A stretch of DNA of 64,000 nt from Candidatus Saccharimonadota bacterium (lineage in GTDB: Bacteria > Patescibacteriota > Saccharimonadia > Saccharimonadales > Saccharimonadaceae). Under the pieces are notes generated by a model that saw only the letters and a program-made list of their open reading frames with translations, was not told the origin of the DNA and ran no database searches. Positions 57,820-64,000 of this stretch are shown piece by piece. The DNA lies in NCBI GenBank assembly GCA_017480095.1, contig JAFVBG010000003.1, positions 124,001 to 188,000 of the forward strand, given 5' to 3'. Every line of letters begins with the position of its first letter. The stretch's first letter is position 1. The translations under genes and the position numbers were made by a program.

Positions 57820-58739
57820 TAGTTGTAAAGATTTTCGATAGCGATCGAAGGACCCATGGTGGTCGTAATGAAGACAGACTTCACGTATTGACCCTTGATG
57901 GAGGCTGGCTTCTGAGCTTTCAAACTATCGAAGAAGGTGTTAGCGTTCTCAAGTAGCTTGTCGGTGCCGAAGCTGACCTTGCCGAGACCGATGTGGACGA
58001 TGGACTGTTTGTCAACGCGGTATTCGACCTTACCAGCTTTGGCTTCCTTGACCGCCTTTTCAATGTCCATGGTGACAGTGCCAGCTTTTGGATTTGGCAT
58101 CAAGCCCTTTGGACCGAGGGTGCGGGCAAATTTGCCGAGCTTTGGCATGTATTGTGGGGTAGAAATGAGCACGTCGAAGGCGATTTCACCCTTTTCGAGA
58201 CGCTTCAAGAACTCTTCATCTTCGGCGATGTCGGCGCCAGCCTCTTTGGCGATTTTAGCCTGATCAAGTGGAGCAAAGACGGCGACACGGACGGTCTTGC
58301 CGTTGCCATTTGGCAGTACAACCGTGGTGCGGATGTTCTGATCGGCCTGGCGTGGATCGACACCGAGGCGGACGTGAGCTTCGACAGTAGCATCAAACTT
58401 AACGGCGGTAGTCTTCTGAGCGAGGTCAAGAGCTTCTTTCAGGGTATAAACTTTGCCTTTCTCGACTAATTCGTAAGCCTTACGGTAGTTCTTGCCACGG
58501 CGCTCAAGGCGAGGGCGGACTTTTGGCGCTTCACCTTTTGGTTTCTCGCCAGCAGCTTCCTCGGCTTTGCGCTCAGCCTTGCGAGCTTGGCGCTCTTCCT
58601 CGGCTTTGACTTCCTCGATGTGCTTCTTGGATTTTTTACCAGATTTAGCGAATTTTTCCTCAGTTTCAGGAGCTTCTGCGGTCTCCGCAGTCTCTTCGAT
58701 AACTGGGGTTTCAAGATTTTTGGCTTCTTCTTCGGCCAT
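57819..58739 (-). CDS. rplA: Ribosomal protein L1 with long charged N-terminal extension
   Basis: 306 residues against about 230 usually. Residues 1-80 are an extra Glu/Lys/Ala-rich segment (AEEERQARKAERKAEEAAGE). The L1 core starts near GKNYRKAYELVEKGKVYTL and includes TLGPKGLMPNPKAGTVT and FITTTMGPSIAI. AGAAAGGAT precedes the ATG, so the extension is translated. L1 binds 23S rRNA and in many bacteria its own mRNA. Operon rplA-rlmH. Confidence 0.95.
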   Translation of the reverse strand: MAEEEAKNLETPVIEETAETAEAPETEEKFAKSGKKSKKHIEEVKAEEERQARKAERKAEEAAGEKPKGEAPKVRPRLERRGKNYRKAYELVEKGKVYTLKEALDLAQKTTAVKFDATVEAHVRLGVDPRQADQNIRTTVVLPNGNGKTVRVAVFAPLDQAKIAKEAGADIAEDEEFLKRLEKGEIAFDVLISTPQYMPKLGKFARTLGPKGLMPNPKAGTVTMDIEKAVKEAKAGKVEYRVDKQSIVHIGLGKVSFGTDKLLENANTFFDSLKAQKPASIKGQYVKSVFITTTMGPSIAIENLYN

Positions 58740-58842
58740 GATGTATCCTTTCTGTGGTGTTAGCGAGTGTTTTTAATCTAACACTCTCCCAACATGGTTA
58801 ATTCTATACTCTTATTATATTACAGAATGGCGTTTTAGTCAA
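58740..58842 (-). promoter_or_regulatory. rplA promoter and leader with mutually exclusive hairpins
   Basis: TTGACT (58837-58842), 17-nt spacer, TATAAT (58814-58819). In the leader the segment 58780-58784 can pair in two ways: CTAACAC/GTGTTAG (58778-58784 with 58757-58763) or GAGTGTT/AACACTC (58780-58786 with 58765-58771). Only one can form at a time, so a switch or L1 autoregulation is possible. Confidence 0.6.
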
Positions 58843-58862
58843 GAGGGTGAGGCTTTAGCCAC

Positions 58863-58892
58863 AAAAAATACCCCTGCTATGGGGGGTATTTT
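58863..58892 (-). terminator. Intrinsic terminator after rplK
   Basis: AAAATACCCC/GGGGTATTTT stem (58883-58892 with 58865-58874), ending in a U-run on the minus strand. It separates rplK from the rplA promoter. Confidence 0.88.
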
Positions 58893-58901
58893 TAGAACGA
58901 C

Positions 58902-59333
58902 TTAGCCTTCGACGGTGACGCCCATAGAGCGAGCAGTACCAGCGACGACTTTGACGGCGCCATCGAGGTCGATAGCGTTCATCTGTTTCATTTTGACTTT
59001 GGCAATCTCTTCAAGCTGAGCACGAGTGATTTTACCAACTTTGTCAACATTTGGCTTGCCAGAGCCTTTTTGAATCTTGATCGCCTCGCGAATCAAATCA
59101 TCTACTGGCTGACCAAGGCAGGTCCAATCAAAAGTGCGATCTTCATAAACCTTGATGTGAACGATGACGTTCTTACCCATGAATTCCTTCGTCGCTTCGT
59201 TGAACGGGTTAATGAAGTCCATCATGTTGAGACCCCACTGACCGAGAGTCGAACCGACTGGAGGACCAGCGGTGGCTTTGCCACCAGGGATGCGCAACTT
59301 AAGGTTGCCGATTACTTTTTTAGTTTGTGCCAT
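58902..59333 (-). CDS. rplK: Ribosomal protein L11
   Basis: 143 residues. KVIGNLKLRIPGGKATAGPP, then GSTLGQWGLNMMDFINPFNEAT and the rRNA-binding C-terminal domain ending ARSMGVTVEG. Located at the GTPase-associated centre. AGAGGA precedes the ATG. It is transcribed alone, between structured element B and the terminator at 58863. Confidence 0.97.
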   Translation of the reverse strand: MAQTKKVIGNLKLRIPGGKATAGPPVGSTLGQWGLNMMDFINPFNEATKEFMGKNVIVHIKVYEDRTFDWTCLGQPVDDLIREAIKIQKGSGKPNVDKVGKITRAQLEEIAKVKMKQMNAIDLDGAVKVVAGTARSMGVTVEG

Positions 59334-59370
59334 ATAAAATATCCTCTAATTTCTAGTGCGTAACAGGTTA

Positions 59371-59399
59371 ATTATATCACACTGAAATAGAAAAAGCAA
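59371..59399 (-). promoter_or_regulatory. rplK promoter, overlapping structured element B
   Basis: TTGCTT (59394-59399, minus), 17-nt spacer, TATAAT (59371-59376). The -35 box overlaps the closing helix and U-run of element B. Confidence 0.75.
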
Positions 59400-59515
59400 G
59401 TATCAGCATTTTTCCAGACACGCGTCGAAAACCCCTGTCGCTGTCGCCACAGGGGTTTTCGCACTACTACTCGCCTTGCCAGGCTCCGTACTGTCTGGAG
59501 AAAATGTGATACTTG
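59397..59515 (-). ncRNA. Structured RNA element, copy B (terminator-promoter insulator type)
   Basis: Minus strand. The outer helix CAAGTATCA/TGATACTTG (59507-59515 with 59397-59405) continues through CATTTT/AAAATG and CCAGACA/TGTCTGG (59492-59498 with 59414-59420). P2 is GCCT-GGCA-AGGC, then GAGTAGTAGTGC. P3 is GAAAACCCCTGT/ACAGGGGTTTTC with a GGCGACAGCG loop. GCTTTTT follows. It shares core, loop and layout with copy A at 39016, with compensating base changes in each helix. Situated between nusG and rplK. Confidence 0.75.
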
Positions 59516-59526
59516 TTTTTTCTGCT

Positions 59527-60075
59527 TTAGCTGATCTTTTTAACCTGTAGCGCATCGAGCTCGACAGGTGTTTCACGACCGAACATTGAGACCATAACCT
59601 TGAGTTTGCCTTTGACGCTATCAATCTCAGAGATAGCACCTTCGAAGCCTTTGAATGGGCCATCGATGATGGAGACGATTTCGCCCAGAGCGTAGTTGAT
59701 GGAGAATTTTGGATCTTCCACGCCCATGCGCTTCTTAATCTTCTCGATTTCTTTCTCGGAAACTGGGGTTGGCTGAGTGCCGTTGCCGATGAAGCCGGTG
59801 ACGCCTGGGGTGTTGCGGATGATGTACCAAGTCTCATCTGATAGCTTCATATCTACTAGCACATAGCCAGCAAAAATCTTGCGGTCAATCACCTTGCGCT
59901 TGCCGTTTTTAATCTCGATTTGCTTCTCTTTTGGTACGAGGGCGCCAAAAATCTTGCCCTTCATCGCCTCGCTATCGACACGCTGATTAATGCTGTCGGC
60001 GACTTTGTCTTCGTGACCAGAGTAGGTACTGATTGTGTACCAAGCCCTAGTGTCATCATAACGGTTTACTGCCAT
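59527..60075 (-). CDS. nusG: Transcription termination/antitermination factor NusG
   Basis: 182 residues. The NGN domain (ARAWYTISTYSGHEDKVADS-like start, RKIFAGYVLVDMKLSDETWY, NTPGVTGFIG) is joined to a C-terminal KOW domain (ALGEIVSIIDGPFKGFEGAI). It binds RNA polymerase clamp and links it to Rho or ribosomal S10. Co-transcribed with secE, 12 nt downstream. Followed by structured element B rather than directly by rplK. Confidence 0.96.
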   Translation of the reverse strand: MAVNRYDDTRAWYTISTYSGHEDKVADSINQRVDSEAMKGKIFGALVPKEKQIEIKNGKRKVIDRKIFAGYVLVDMKLSDETWYIIRNTPGVTGFIGNGTQPTPVSEKEIEKIKKRMGVEDPKFSINYALGEIVSIIDGPFKGFEGAISEIDSVKGKLKVMVSMFGRETPVELDALQVKKIS

Positions 60076-60087
60076 TTTTTTACTCCT

Positions 60088-60435
60088 TTAGCCTATAATA
60101 ATATTAAATAACCAAGTGAAGAGCATATCGAGAAGCGCAATCAGTACCATGAATAGGCCGGCATAGATTACGATTGCGAAGAACATTTTCCAGGTAGCAC
60201 CACGGGATGGCCAGCGGACTTGGCGTAGTTCGACCCAAGAATCGTGGATGTAGCGACCAAGCGCGATGAATGGTTTGGCCAGCATCCGAAAAGGCCAAGT
60301 GATAATCCGTAGTGCTTTTGGCATCGGTTTCTTCTTGGCGCGCTTTTCTTGACGAGCGGCGCGTTTTTCGGCTTTTCTAGCGGCTTTTTCTTCGGCTTTT
60401 TTGGCCTTAGCCTCGATTTTCTCCTTACTTGGCAT
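60088..60435 (-). CDS. secE: Preprotein translocase subunit SecE with basic extension
   Basis: 115 residues. Residues 1-42 are a Lys/Arg/Glu/Ala-rich helix (AKKAEEKAARKAEKRAARQE). The conserved amphipathic helix and membrane anchor follow: YIHDSWVELRQVRWPSR, then a single helix FFAIVIYAGLFMVLIALLD. It clamps SecY. GAAAGGAG precedes the ATG, just after an attenuator-like hairpin. First gene of secE-nusG. Confidence 0.94.
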   Translation of the reverse strand: MPSKEKIEAKAKKAEEKAARKAEKRAARQEKRAKKKPMPKALRIITWPFRMLAKPFIALGRYIHDSWVELRQVRWPSRGATWKMFFAIVIYAGLFMVLIALLDMLFTWLFNIIIG

Positions 60436-60445
60436 ATGCTCCTTT

Positions 60446-60470
60446 CAAAAATAAGCCTAATTCTAGGCTT
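60446..60470 (-). terminator. Attenuator-like hairpin in the secE leader
   Basis: AAGCCTA-GAAT-TAGGCTT (60464-60470 with 60453-60459) followed by A and U5 lies between the promoter and the secE ribosome binding site. It looks like an intrinsic terminator and could limit secE-nusG transcription. Confidence 0.6.
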
Positions 60471-60479
60471 GATAAGTCA

Positions 60480-60522
60480 AGTATAGCACATGTGCTTGCA
60501 ATTTGCAAGGGGATGTGATAAT
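60480..60522. promoter_or_regulatory. Divergent promoters sharing a palindrome
   Basis: CTTGCAA-T-TTGCAAG (60495-60509) supplies a TTGCAA -35 box to each strand. On the minus strand it is 17 nt from TATACT (60480-60485) for secE. On the plus strand TTGCAA is 15 nt from an extended -10, TGTGATAAT (60514-60522), for the HD gene. A regulator on the palindrome would control both. Confidence 0.6.
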
Positions 60523-60570
60523 ATGTGGGTATCTGGAAGGGGGACAGAGTACTTTAGGAGGTGAAAATAT

Positions 60571-61422
60571 ATGTCAAACGAAGTGATGGACGGCTTTGGC
60601 GTGGATCGGATTGCAAATTCGTCCAATCGCCTGTGGGCATGCTATGAGAATATCTGGTCAATCTATTACAATTACTGGAAAGGTCGCTACGTCCAAAGAA
60701 TTGGTCGGGCCAATAATGGTCCAAATGTTACCTTATCCGAAGAAGAAATGTGGACTAGGCCAGAGAGTACCAATGAACATCAAGCTACTACGGGTTTACT
60801 CTGGGGCGCAATCATTTTGGTTTTTCCCGACTTCGTACCGAAAGAGCGTCAGTTTGAGACTTTGTTCGAGGCAATCACTCATGATGTCTCCGAGGGCATT
60901 TTAGGTAAGGACACCGCCGATAATGGCAATGCCGAACACGAATTGGCTAAGGTTGCAGAAGATGGCGCGGTTAAATCTTTCCTGAGATTTTTCCCTGATG
61001 CGTATCGCCGACTCGGCTATCAGGATCATTGTGCTTTCGAGAAGCCTGAAGAAACCGAAGATACCGTGATGATTGCTCTGAAGATGGTCGACAAATTGGA
61101 CGCTGTCCTGGGCTATTTAGCCGATGAGAAGGCCAAGCGTGAATTTGACAAAGCGCATGGCAAAGATGACCCCGAGCCCTTTGTGGGACGGATTAATGCC
61201 ATGTCGAGAGACCCCAGCAATCGCGATTTAAAGCGTACCGATTATCTAGAAACAGATGTGGCAACCGATACCTGGATGTTTGGTCTGCGTAAGAAAATGG
61301 CGTCCTGCAAGGTGCCGAGCGACATTTGTGACTTGATTATGGGTATAGCCTACGTCGCTTTCATGGATGTGCGCAATATCATTCCAAATTGTCTGGCCGC
61401 CGACGTTTGGGCGGTCGAATGA
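60571..61422 (+). CDS. HD-domain metal-dependent phosphohydrolase
   Basis: 283 residues. Metal ligands of the HD superfamily can be followed: EHQATTGLLWGA (His), EAITHDVSEGILGKD (HD) and MIALKMVDKLDAVLGYL (final Asp). The layout resembles YfbR-type 5'-deoxynucleotidases and related nucleotide hydrolases. That would suit the neighbouring thyA-dfrA genes, but substrate is inference. The N-terminal 65 residues are unusual and aromatic-rich. TTAGGAGGTG precedes the ATG. Confidence 0.75.
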   Translation: MSNEVMDGFGVDRIANSSNRLWACYENIWSIYYNYWKGRYVQRIGRANNGPNVTLSEEEMWTRPESTNEHQATTGLLWGAIILVFPDFVPKERQFETLFEAITHDVSEGILGKDTADNGNAEHELAKVAEDGAVKSFLRFFPDAYRRLGYQDHCAFEKPEETEDTVMIALKMVDKLDAVLGYLADEKAKREFDKAHGKDDPEPFVGRINAMSRDPSNRDLKRTDYLETDVATDTWMFGLRKKMASCKVPSDICDLIMGIAYVAFMDVRNIIPNCLAADVWAVE

Positions 61423-61439
61423 TTCTCCTCCCCCACTAT

Positions 61440-61486
61440 ATCCCTGGGCAATGGATAGCTTATACTACTCCAGCCTGGGGATTTTT
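61440..61486 (+). terminator. Intrinsic terminator
   Basis: ATCCCTGGGC (61440-61449) pairs over 10 positions, two of them G-U, with GCCTGGGGAT (61473-61482). A T5 run follows. Confidence 0.75.
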
Positions 61487-61503
61487 CTTGGCCAATTTTG
61501 CCC

Positions 61504-61532
61504 TTGAAAGCCCACTAAATATCTGATATACT
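61504..61532 (+). promoter_or_regulatory. Promoter of thyA-dfrA-glyA
   Basis: TTGAAA (61504-61509), 17-nt spacer, TATACT (61527-61532). It is followed by AAGGAGG and the thyA ATG. Confidence 0.75.
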
Positions 61533-61552
61533 AGAGGTAATTAAGGAGGTTT

Positions 61553-62509
61553 ATGGCGAAATTTGATGATCAGTACATTGATCTGTGCAAGCGCATTTTG
61601 GCTGAGGGCGAAAAAATCACGAATTACAAGAAGACTGATAGTCGCTCCAAGTCTGTGGCGACTGCTATTCCAGATCACGCGGCGCAAGGTTCTTCCGAGG
61701 CGAAGACCATCCGTTTGCCACATCAAGTTTTGCAGTTTGACGTGGGTGAAGAGTTCCCGATTTTGACCTCCAAATTGGTTTCCTTCAAAACCGCCGTACT
61801 GGAGATTTTGTGGATTTTTCAGGTGCAGAGCAATGACGTACGTTGGCTCCATGACCGCAAGGTGAAGATTTGGGACGAGTGGGAGATTCCAGAAGACGGG
61901 ATTTACTTGGAGCGTGATTTCAAAAAGCTCTATAAAGCAGCTGGTCTAGACGAGGACCCGGCCCACACGATTGGCACAGCCTACGGTTGGATTACGAAGA
62001 AATATCAGTTGACGCAGAACTTGATTGAGACCTTGAAGTCCAATCCTGGTAATCGACGGATGATTATGAGTCTCTGGCAGAACGAATGGTTGCCGACGGC
62101 GGCGCTGCCAAGTTGTGTCTGGAACTCACAGTGGAACTTGATTGACGGTAAACTCAATGTTTTGGTCACTTCTAGATCTTCGGATGTGCCACTGGGCCTA
62201 CCGTTCAATGTCGTACAATATGCAGTTTTGCAGTGTCTGATTGCGCAGAGCGTAGGAGCAAAGCCAGGTCAGCTGACTTTTATTACCAACGATGCCCATA
62301 TCTATGAGAATCAGGTTGATGGTATCCATGAGCAGATTTCCCGCTATGAAGAGGCCAAGAAGAATAATACGCTGCCGAAAGCGCCAAAATTATGGCTTAA
62401 TCCAGAGGTGAAAGATTTCTTCAAGTTTGATAATTCTAGAGAGTTGAAAGATATAAAGCTAGAAGGTTATGAACATCTAGGCAAGATTTCGATGCCGGTA
62501 ACGGTTTAA
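61553..62509 (+). CDS. thyA: Thymidylate synthase ThyA
   Basis: Methylates dUMP to dTMP using methylene-tetrahydrofolate. 318 residues against about 264 in E. coli. The catalytic Cys188 lies in ALPSCVWNSQW; the usual His after the Cys is Val. SRSSDVPLGLPFNVVQYAVL is the dUMP-binding signature, and DAHIYENQ the C-terminal motif. Insertions lie near residues 25-50 and 110-145. AAGGAGG precedes the ATG. With dfrA, glyA and dCMP deaminase it forms a complete thymidylate cycle. Confidence 0.94.
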   Translation: MAKFDDQYIDLCKRILAEGEKITNYKKTDSRSKSVATAIPDHAAQGSSEAKTIRLPHQVLQFDVGEEFPILTSKLVSFKTAVLEILWIFQVQSNDVRWLHDRKVKIWDEWEIPEDGIYLERDFKKLYKAAGLDEDPAHTIGTAYGWITKKYQLTQNLIETLKSNPGNRRMIMSLWQNEWLPTAALPSCVWNSQWNLIDGKLNVLVTSRSSDVPLGLPFNVVQYAVLQCLIAQSVGAKPGQLTFITNDAHIYENQVDGIHEQISRYEEAKKNNTLPKAPKLWLNPEVKDFFKFDNSRELKDIKLEGYEHLGKISMPVTV

Positions 62510-62542
62510 TCTTCTTAATAAGTAGGATAAAAAGTCAAAAGT

Positions 62543-63067
62543 ATGAGCATATCACTAATTGCGTCTATCGGGAAGAACGGAGAGCTGGGGCAAAACGGCG
62601 ATTTAGTCTGGCGTTCAAAAGCAGACTTAAAATACTTCCGTGAGACGACTACTGGACATCCAATCTTGATGGGTAGCAGGACTTTTGCGAGCTTGCCGAA
62701 ATTATTACCTGGTCGGCAACATTTAGTGGTGACGCGCGAGGCTAGGCCAGAGTTTTTTGAAAAACATCACCTAGCCGAAGATACCCCCGTGAAGCTGATT
62801 CATGATTTGGGCGAAGTATTAGAGGATTATCATGCCGAAGAAGAGGAGGACGAGCTCTTTATTGTCGGTGGGGGGACGATTTATCGGCAGACAATTTCGC
62901 AGTGTGATAAGCTTTATTTGACCGAGATTGATAAAAGTTTTCCAGGAGCGGATACCTTCTTTCCAGAGTTTGACAAGGCCAAATATACGCGCGAGGTAGT
63001 GGGGAGTGGTGAAGATAATGGTACTAAATACGAGTTTGTGATTTATACTCTGAAGGAGCGCCTATGA
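62543..63067 (+). CDS. dfrA: Dihydrofolate reductase
   Basis: Regenerates tetrahydrofolate after thymidylate synthesis. 174 residues. ISLIASIGKNGELGQNGDLVW holds the Met20-type loop. DLKYFRETTTGHPILMGSRTF gives the acidic Asp and the NADPH site, and LFIVGGGTIYRQTI the second glycine-rich motif. An acidic run EEEEDE sits in the loop before it. 33 nt after thyA; weak ribosome binding site (AGTAGGAT). Confidence 0.95.
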   Translation: MSISLIASIGKNGELGQNGDLVWRSKADLKYFRETTTGHPILMGSRTFASLPKLLPGRQHLVVTREARPEFFEKHHLAEDTPVKLIHDLGEVLEDYHAEEEEDELFIVGGGTIYRQTISQCDKLYLTEIDKSFPGADTFFPEFDKAKYTREVVGSGEDNGTKYEFVIYTLKERL

Positions 63068-63120
63068 TCTAGTTTTTCCGCCGGTTTTGAAGTGTTTAAT
63101 AATTATTTTGGAGGAAAAAT

Positions 63121-64000
63121 ATGGATCCAGTATTTGATTTGATTGAGAGTGAGCGTCAGCGCCAACGTGAGGGTTTGGAACTAATCCCAAGTGAAAACTA
63201 CGTCACTAAAGAAGTTTTGGAGGCGATGGGGTCGGTACTTACCAATAAATACAGCGAAGGCTACCCTAGTTTTTCCTGGAACTTTTCTTCGGAAGAAAAG
63301 CCCCAACGAAAAGAACCTAGCTCGGATGTAAAATCAGATACATGCTCTGATTTTGTATCAAAAGAAAAATGGATTGCTGAAACGATTTTGCCTAATCATC
63401 GTTATTACGGTGGGCAGGTAAACGTCGATCGGATTGAACGTCTAGCCATTGCCCGCGCCTGCGAACTATTTAATGCGGACCACGCTAATGTCCAGCCACA
63501 CTCTGGCGCCAATGCCAACGAGGCGGTCTATTTTGCTTGGTGTGAGCCGGGAGATAAGATATTGGCGATGAATCTCGCCCACGGTGGACACCTCACTCAT
63601 GGTTCACCAGTTACTAGGAGTGCCAAGATTTACGACTTTGTCGCCTATGGGGTTAATGATGAGGGCGATATTGATTATGACCAGATGGAAAAAGTTGCAC
63701 TCGCAGAAGGGCCGAAGCTGATTCTAGTTGGCTATTCTGCATTCATGAAAATCCCAGATTTTAAGCGAGCGGTAGAAATCCGTGATAAAGTTGAGCAAAA
63801 GTTTAAGCACGAAGTGCTCCTGATGGCAGACATGGCACATGTGGCAGGCTTGATTGCTGGTGGCGTTCACCCGAATCCCCTCGACTTCGGCTTCAATGTA
63901 ATGACGACTACTACGCATAAGACTTTGCGTGGTCCACGCGGTGGTTTGATTCTCTCAAAAGGCAGAGTTGGTTCGCAACTGAAGCGACCAGAGCACACCC
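63121..64000 (+). CDS. glyA: Serine hydroxymethyltransferase with internal insertion (cut by window edge)
   Basis: Converts serine to glycine and makes methylene-tetrahydrofolate for thyA. 293 codons visible. Start after [25 protein letters not shown] and NKYSEGYP are canonical. Residues 50-93 (63268-63399) are then an extra 44-residue insert, after which [13 protein letters not shown] resumes. PLP site: [16 protein letters not shown], with the Schiff-base Lys in THKT. The insert DNA is palindrome-rich. The C-terminal part lies beyond 64000. Confidence 0.95.
   Translation, partial: MDPVFDLIESERQRQREGLELIPSENYVTKEVLEAMGSVLTNKYSEGYPSFSWNFSSEEKPQRKEPSSDVKSDTCSDFVSKEKWIAETILPNHRYYGGQVNVDRIERLAIARACELFNADHANVQPHSGANANEAVYFAWCEPGDKILAMNLAHGGHLTHGSPVTRSAKIYDFVAYGVNDEGDIDYDQMEKVALAEGPKLILVGYSAFMKIPDFKRAVEIRDKVEQKFKHEVLLMADMAHVAGLIAGGVHPNPLDFGFNVMTTTTHKTLRGPRGGLILSKGRVGSQLKRPEHT
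63268..63399 (+). repeat. Palindrome-rich in-frame insert within glyA
   Basis: 132 nt (44 codons) absent from the usual SHMT alignment. It contains CTTTTCTTC-G-GAAGAAAAG (63282-63300) and AAAATCAGA-TACATGC-TCTGATTTT (63330-63354). In-frame palindromic inserts of this kind resemble the protein-coding palindromic elements of Rickettsia. Confidence 0.5.

Noticed and set aside
1-64000. CRISPR arrays, integrases, prophage structural genes, rRNA
   Set aside because: No regularly spaced repeats, integrase or transposase motifs, capsid genes or rRNA segments were seen in either strand.

Overview
The window looks like chromosome of a host-dependent Patescibacteria/CPR bacterium, most likely Saccharibacteria (TM7). 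Reasons seen here: TGA, TAA and TAG all act as stops; nucleotide genes are anaerobic (nrdD/nrdG) or salvage type (tdk, tmk, dCMP deaminase, thyA, dfrA); there is no amino-acid or cofactor biosynthesis operon; glycyl-tRNA synthetase is the single-chain alpha2 type; DnaX and RecR lack their usual zinc cysteines; L1 and SecE carry charged N-terminal extensions. About 18 genes begin 6-7 nt after a sigma70-type -10 box and so look leaderless. The taxon is an inference. No gene-free stretch exceeds 300 bases.

Layout. 1-9.9 kb: 5' part of recG, a 1,017-residue membrane protein, a lipoprotein, a DUF2268 metalloprotease with a homopolymer frameshift, a CDP-alcohol phosphotransferase-like protein, and nrdD-nrdG under two NrdR boxes. 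10-13 kb: a YhcG-type nuclease, a 61-residue protein and a secreted cutinase-VWA-PKD protein. 13-26 kb: dCMP deaminase, UvrD-like helicase, ung, tdk, tmk, a heterodimeric ABC exporter, a two-component system, ppa, a DUF2974 hydrolase and an LCP protein. 26-33.5 kb: an AT-rich six-gene surface-polysaccharide operon on the minus strand. 33.6-37.6 kb: an accessory stretch with two convergent HEPN-motif proteins, an unusual tRNA-His, a nonsense-interrupted metallophosphatase, a CdiA-CT-like nuclease and a probable small RNA.

37.7-54.6 kb is mostly minus strand: glyS, recO, a small response regulator with a soluble kinase, xseA/xseB, a YbhN-like protein, a VUT transporter, an alpha-glucan phosphorylase, rmuC, a hemolysin III homologue, recR, ybaB, a GT39-like membrane protein, dnaB and dnaX. 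At 54.8-56.1 kb lie a broken matrixin-like protease and a membrane-anchored protein. 56.2-60.4 kb holds secE-nusG, rplK, rplA-rlmH and rplJ-rplL with several regulatory leaders. 60.6-64 kb holds an HD hydrolase and the thyA-dfrA-glyA folate/thymidylate operon; glyA runs off the window.

The most notable unexplained signal is a pair of structured elements, at 39016-39209 (recO/glyS) and 59397-59515 (nusG/rplK). They share a sequence core and a three-way-junction fold, with compensatory changes in every helix compared. On the minus strand each ends in a U-run, and the -35 box of the next gene's promoter lies in the closing helix. They look like a new structured RNA or terminator-promoter insulator family.
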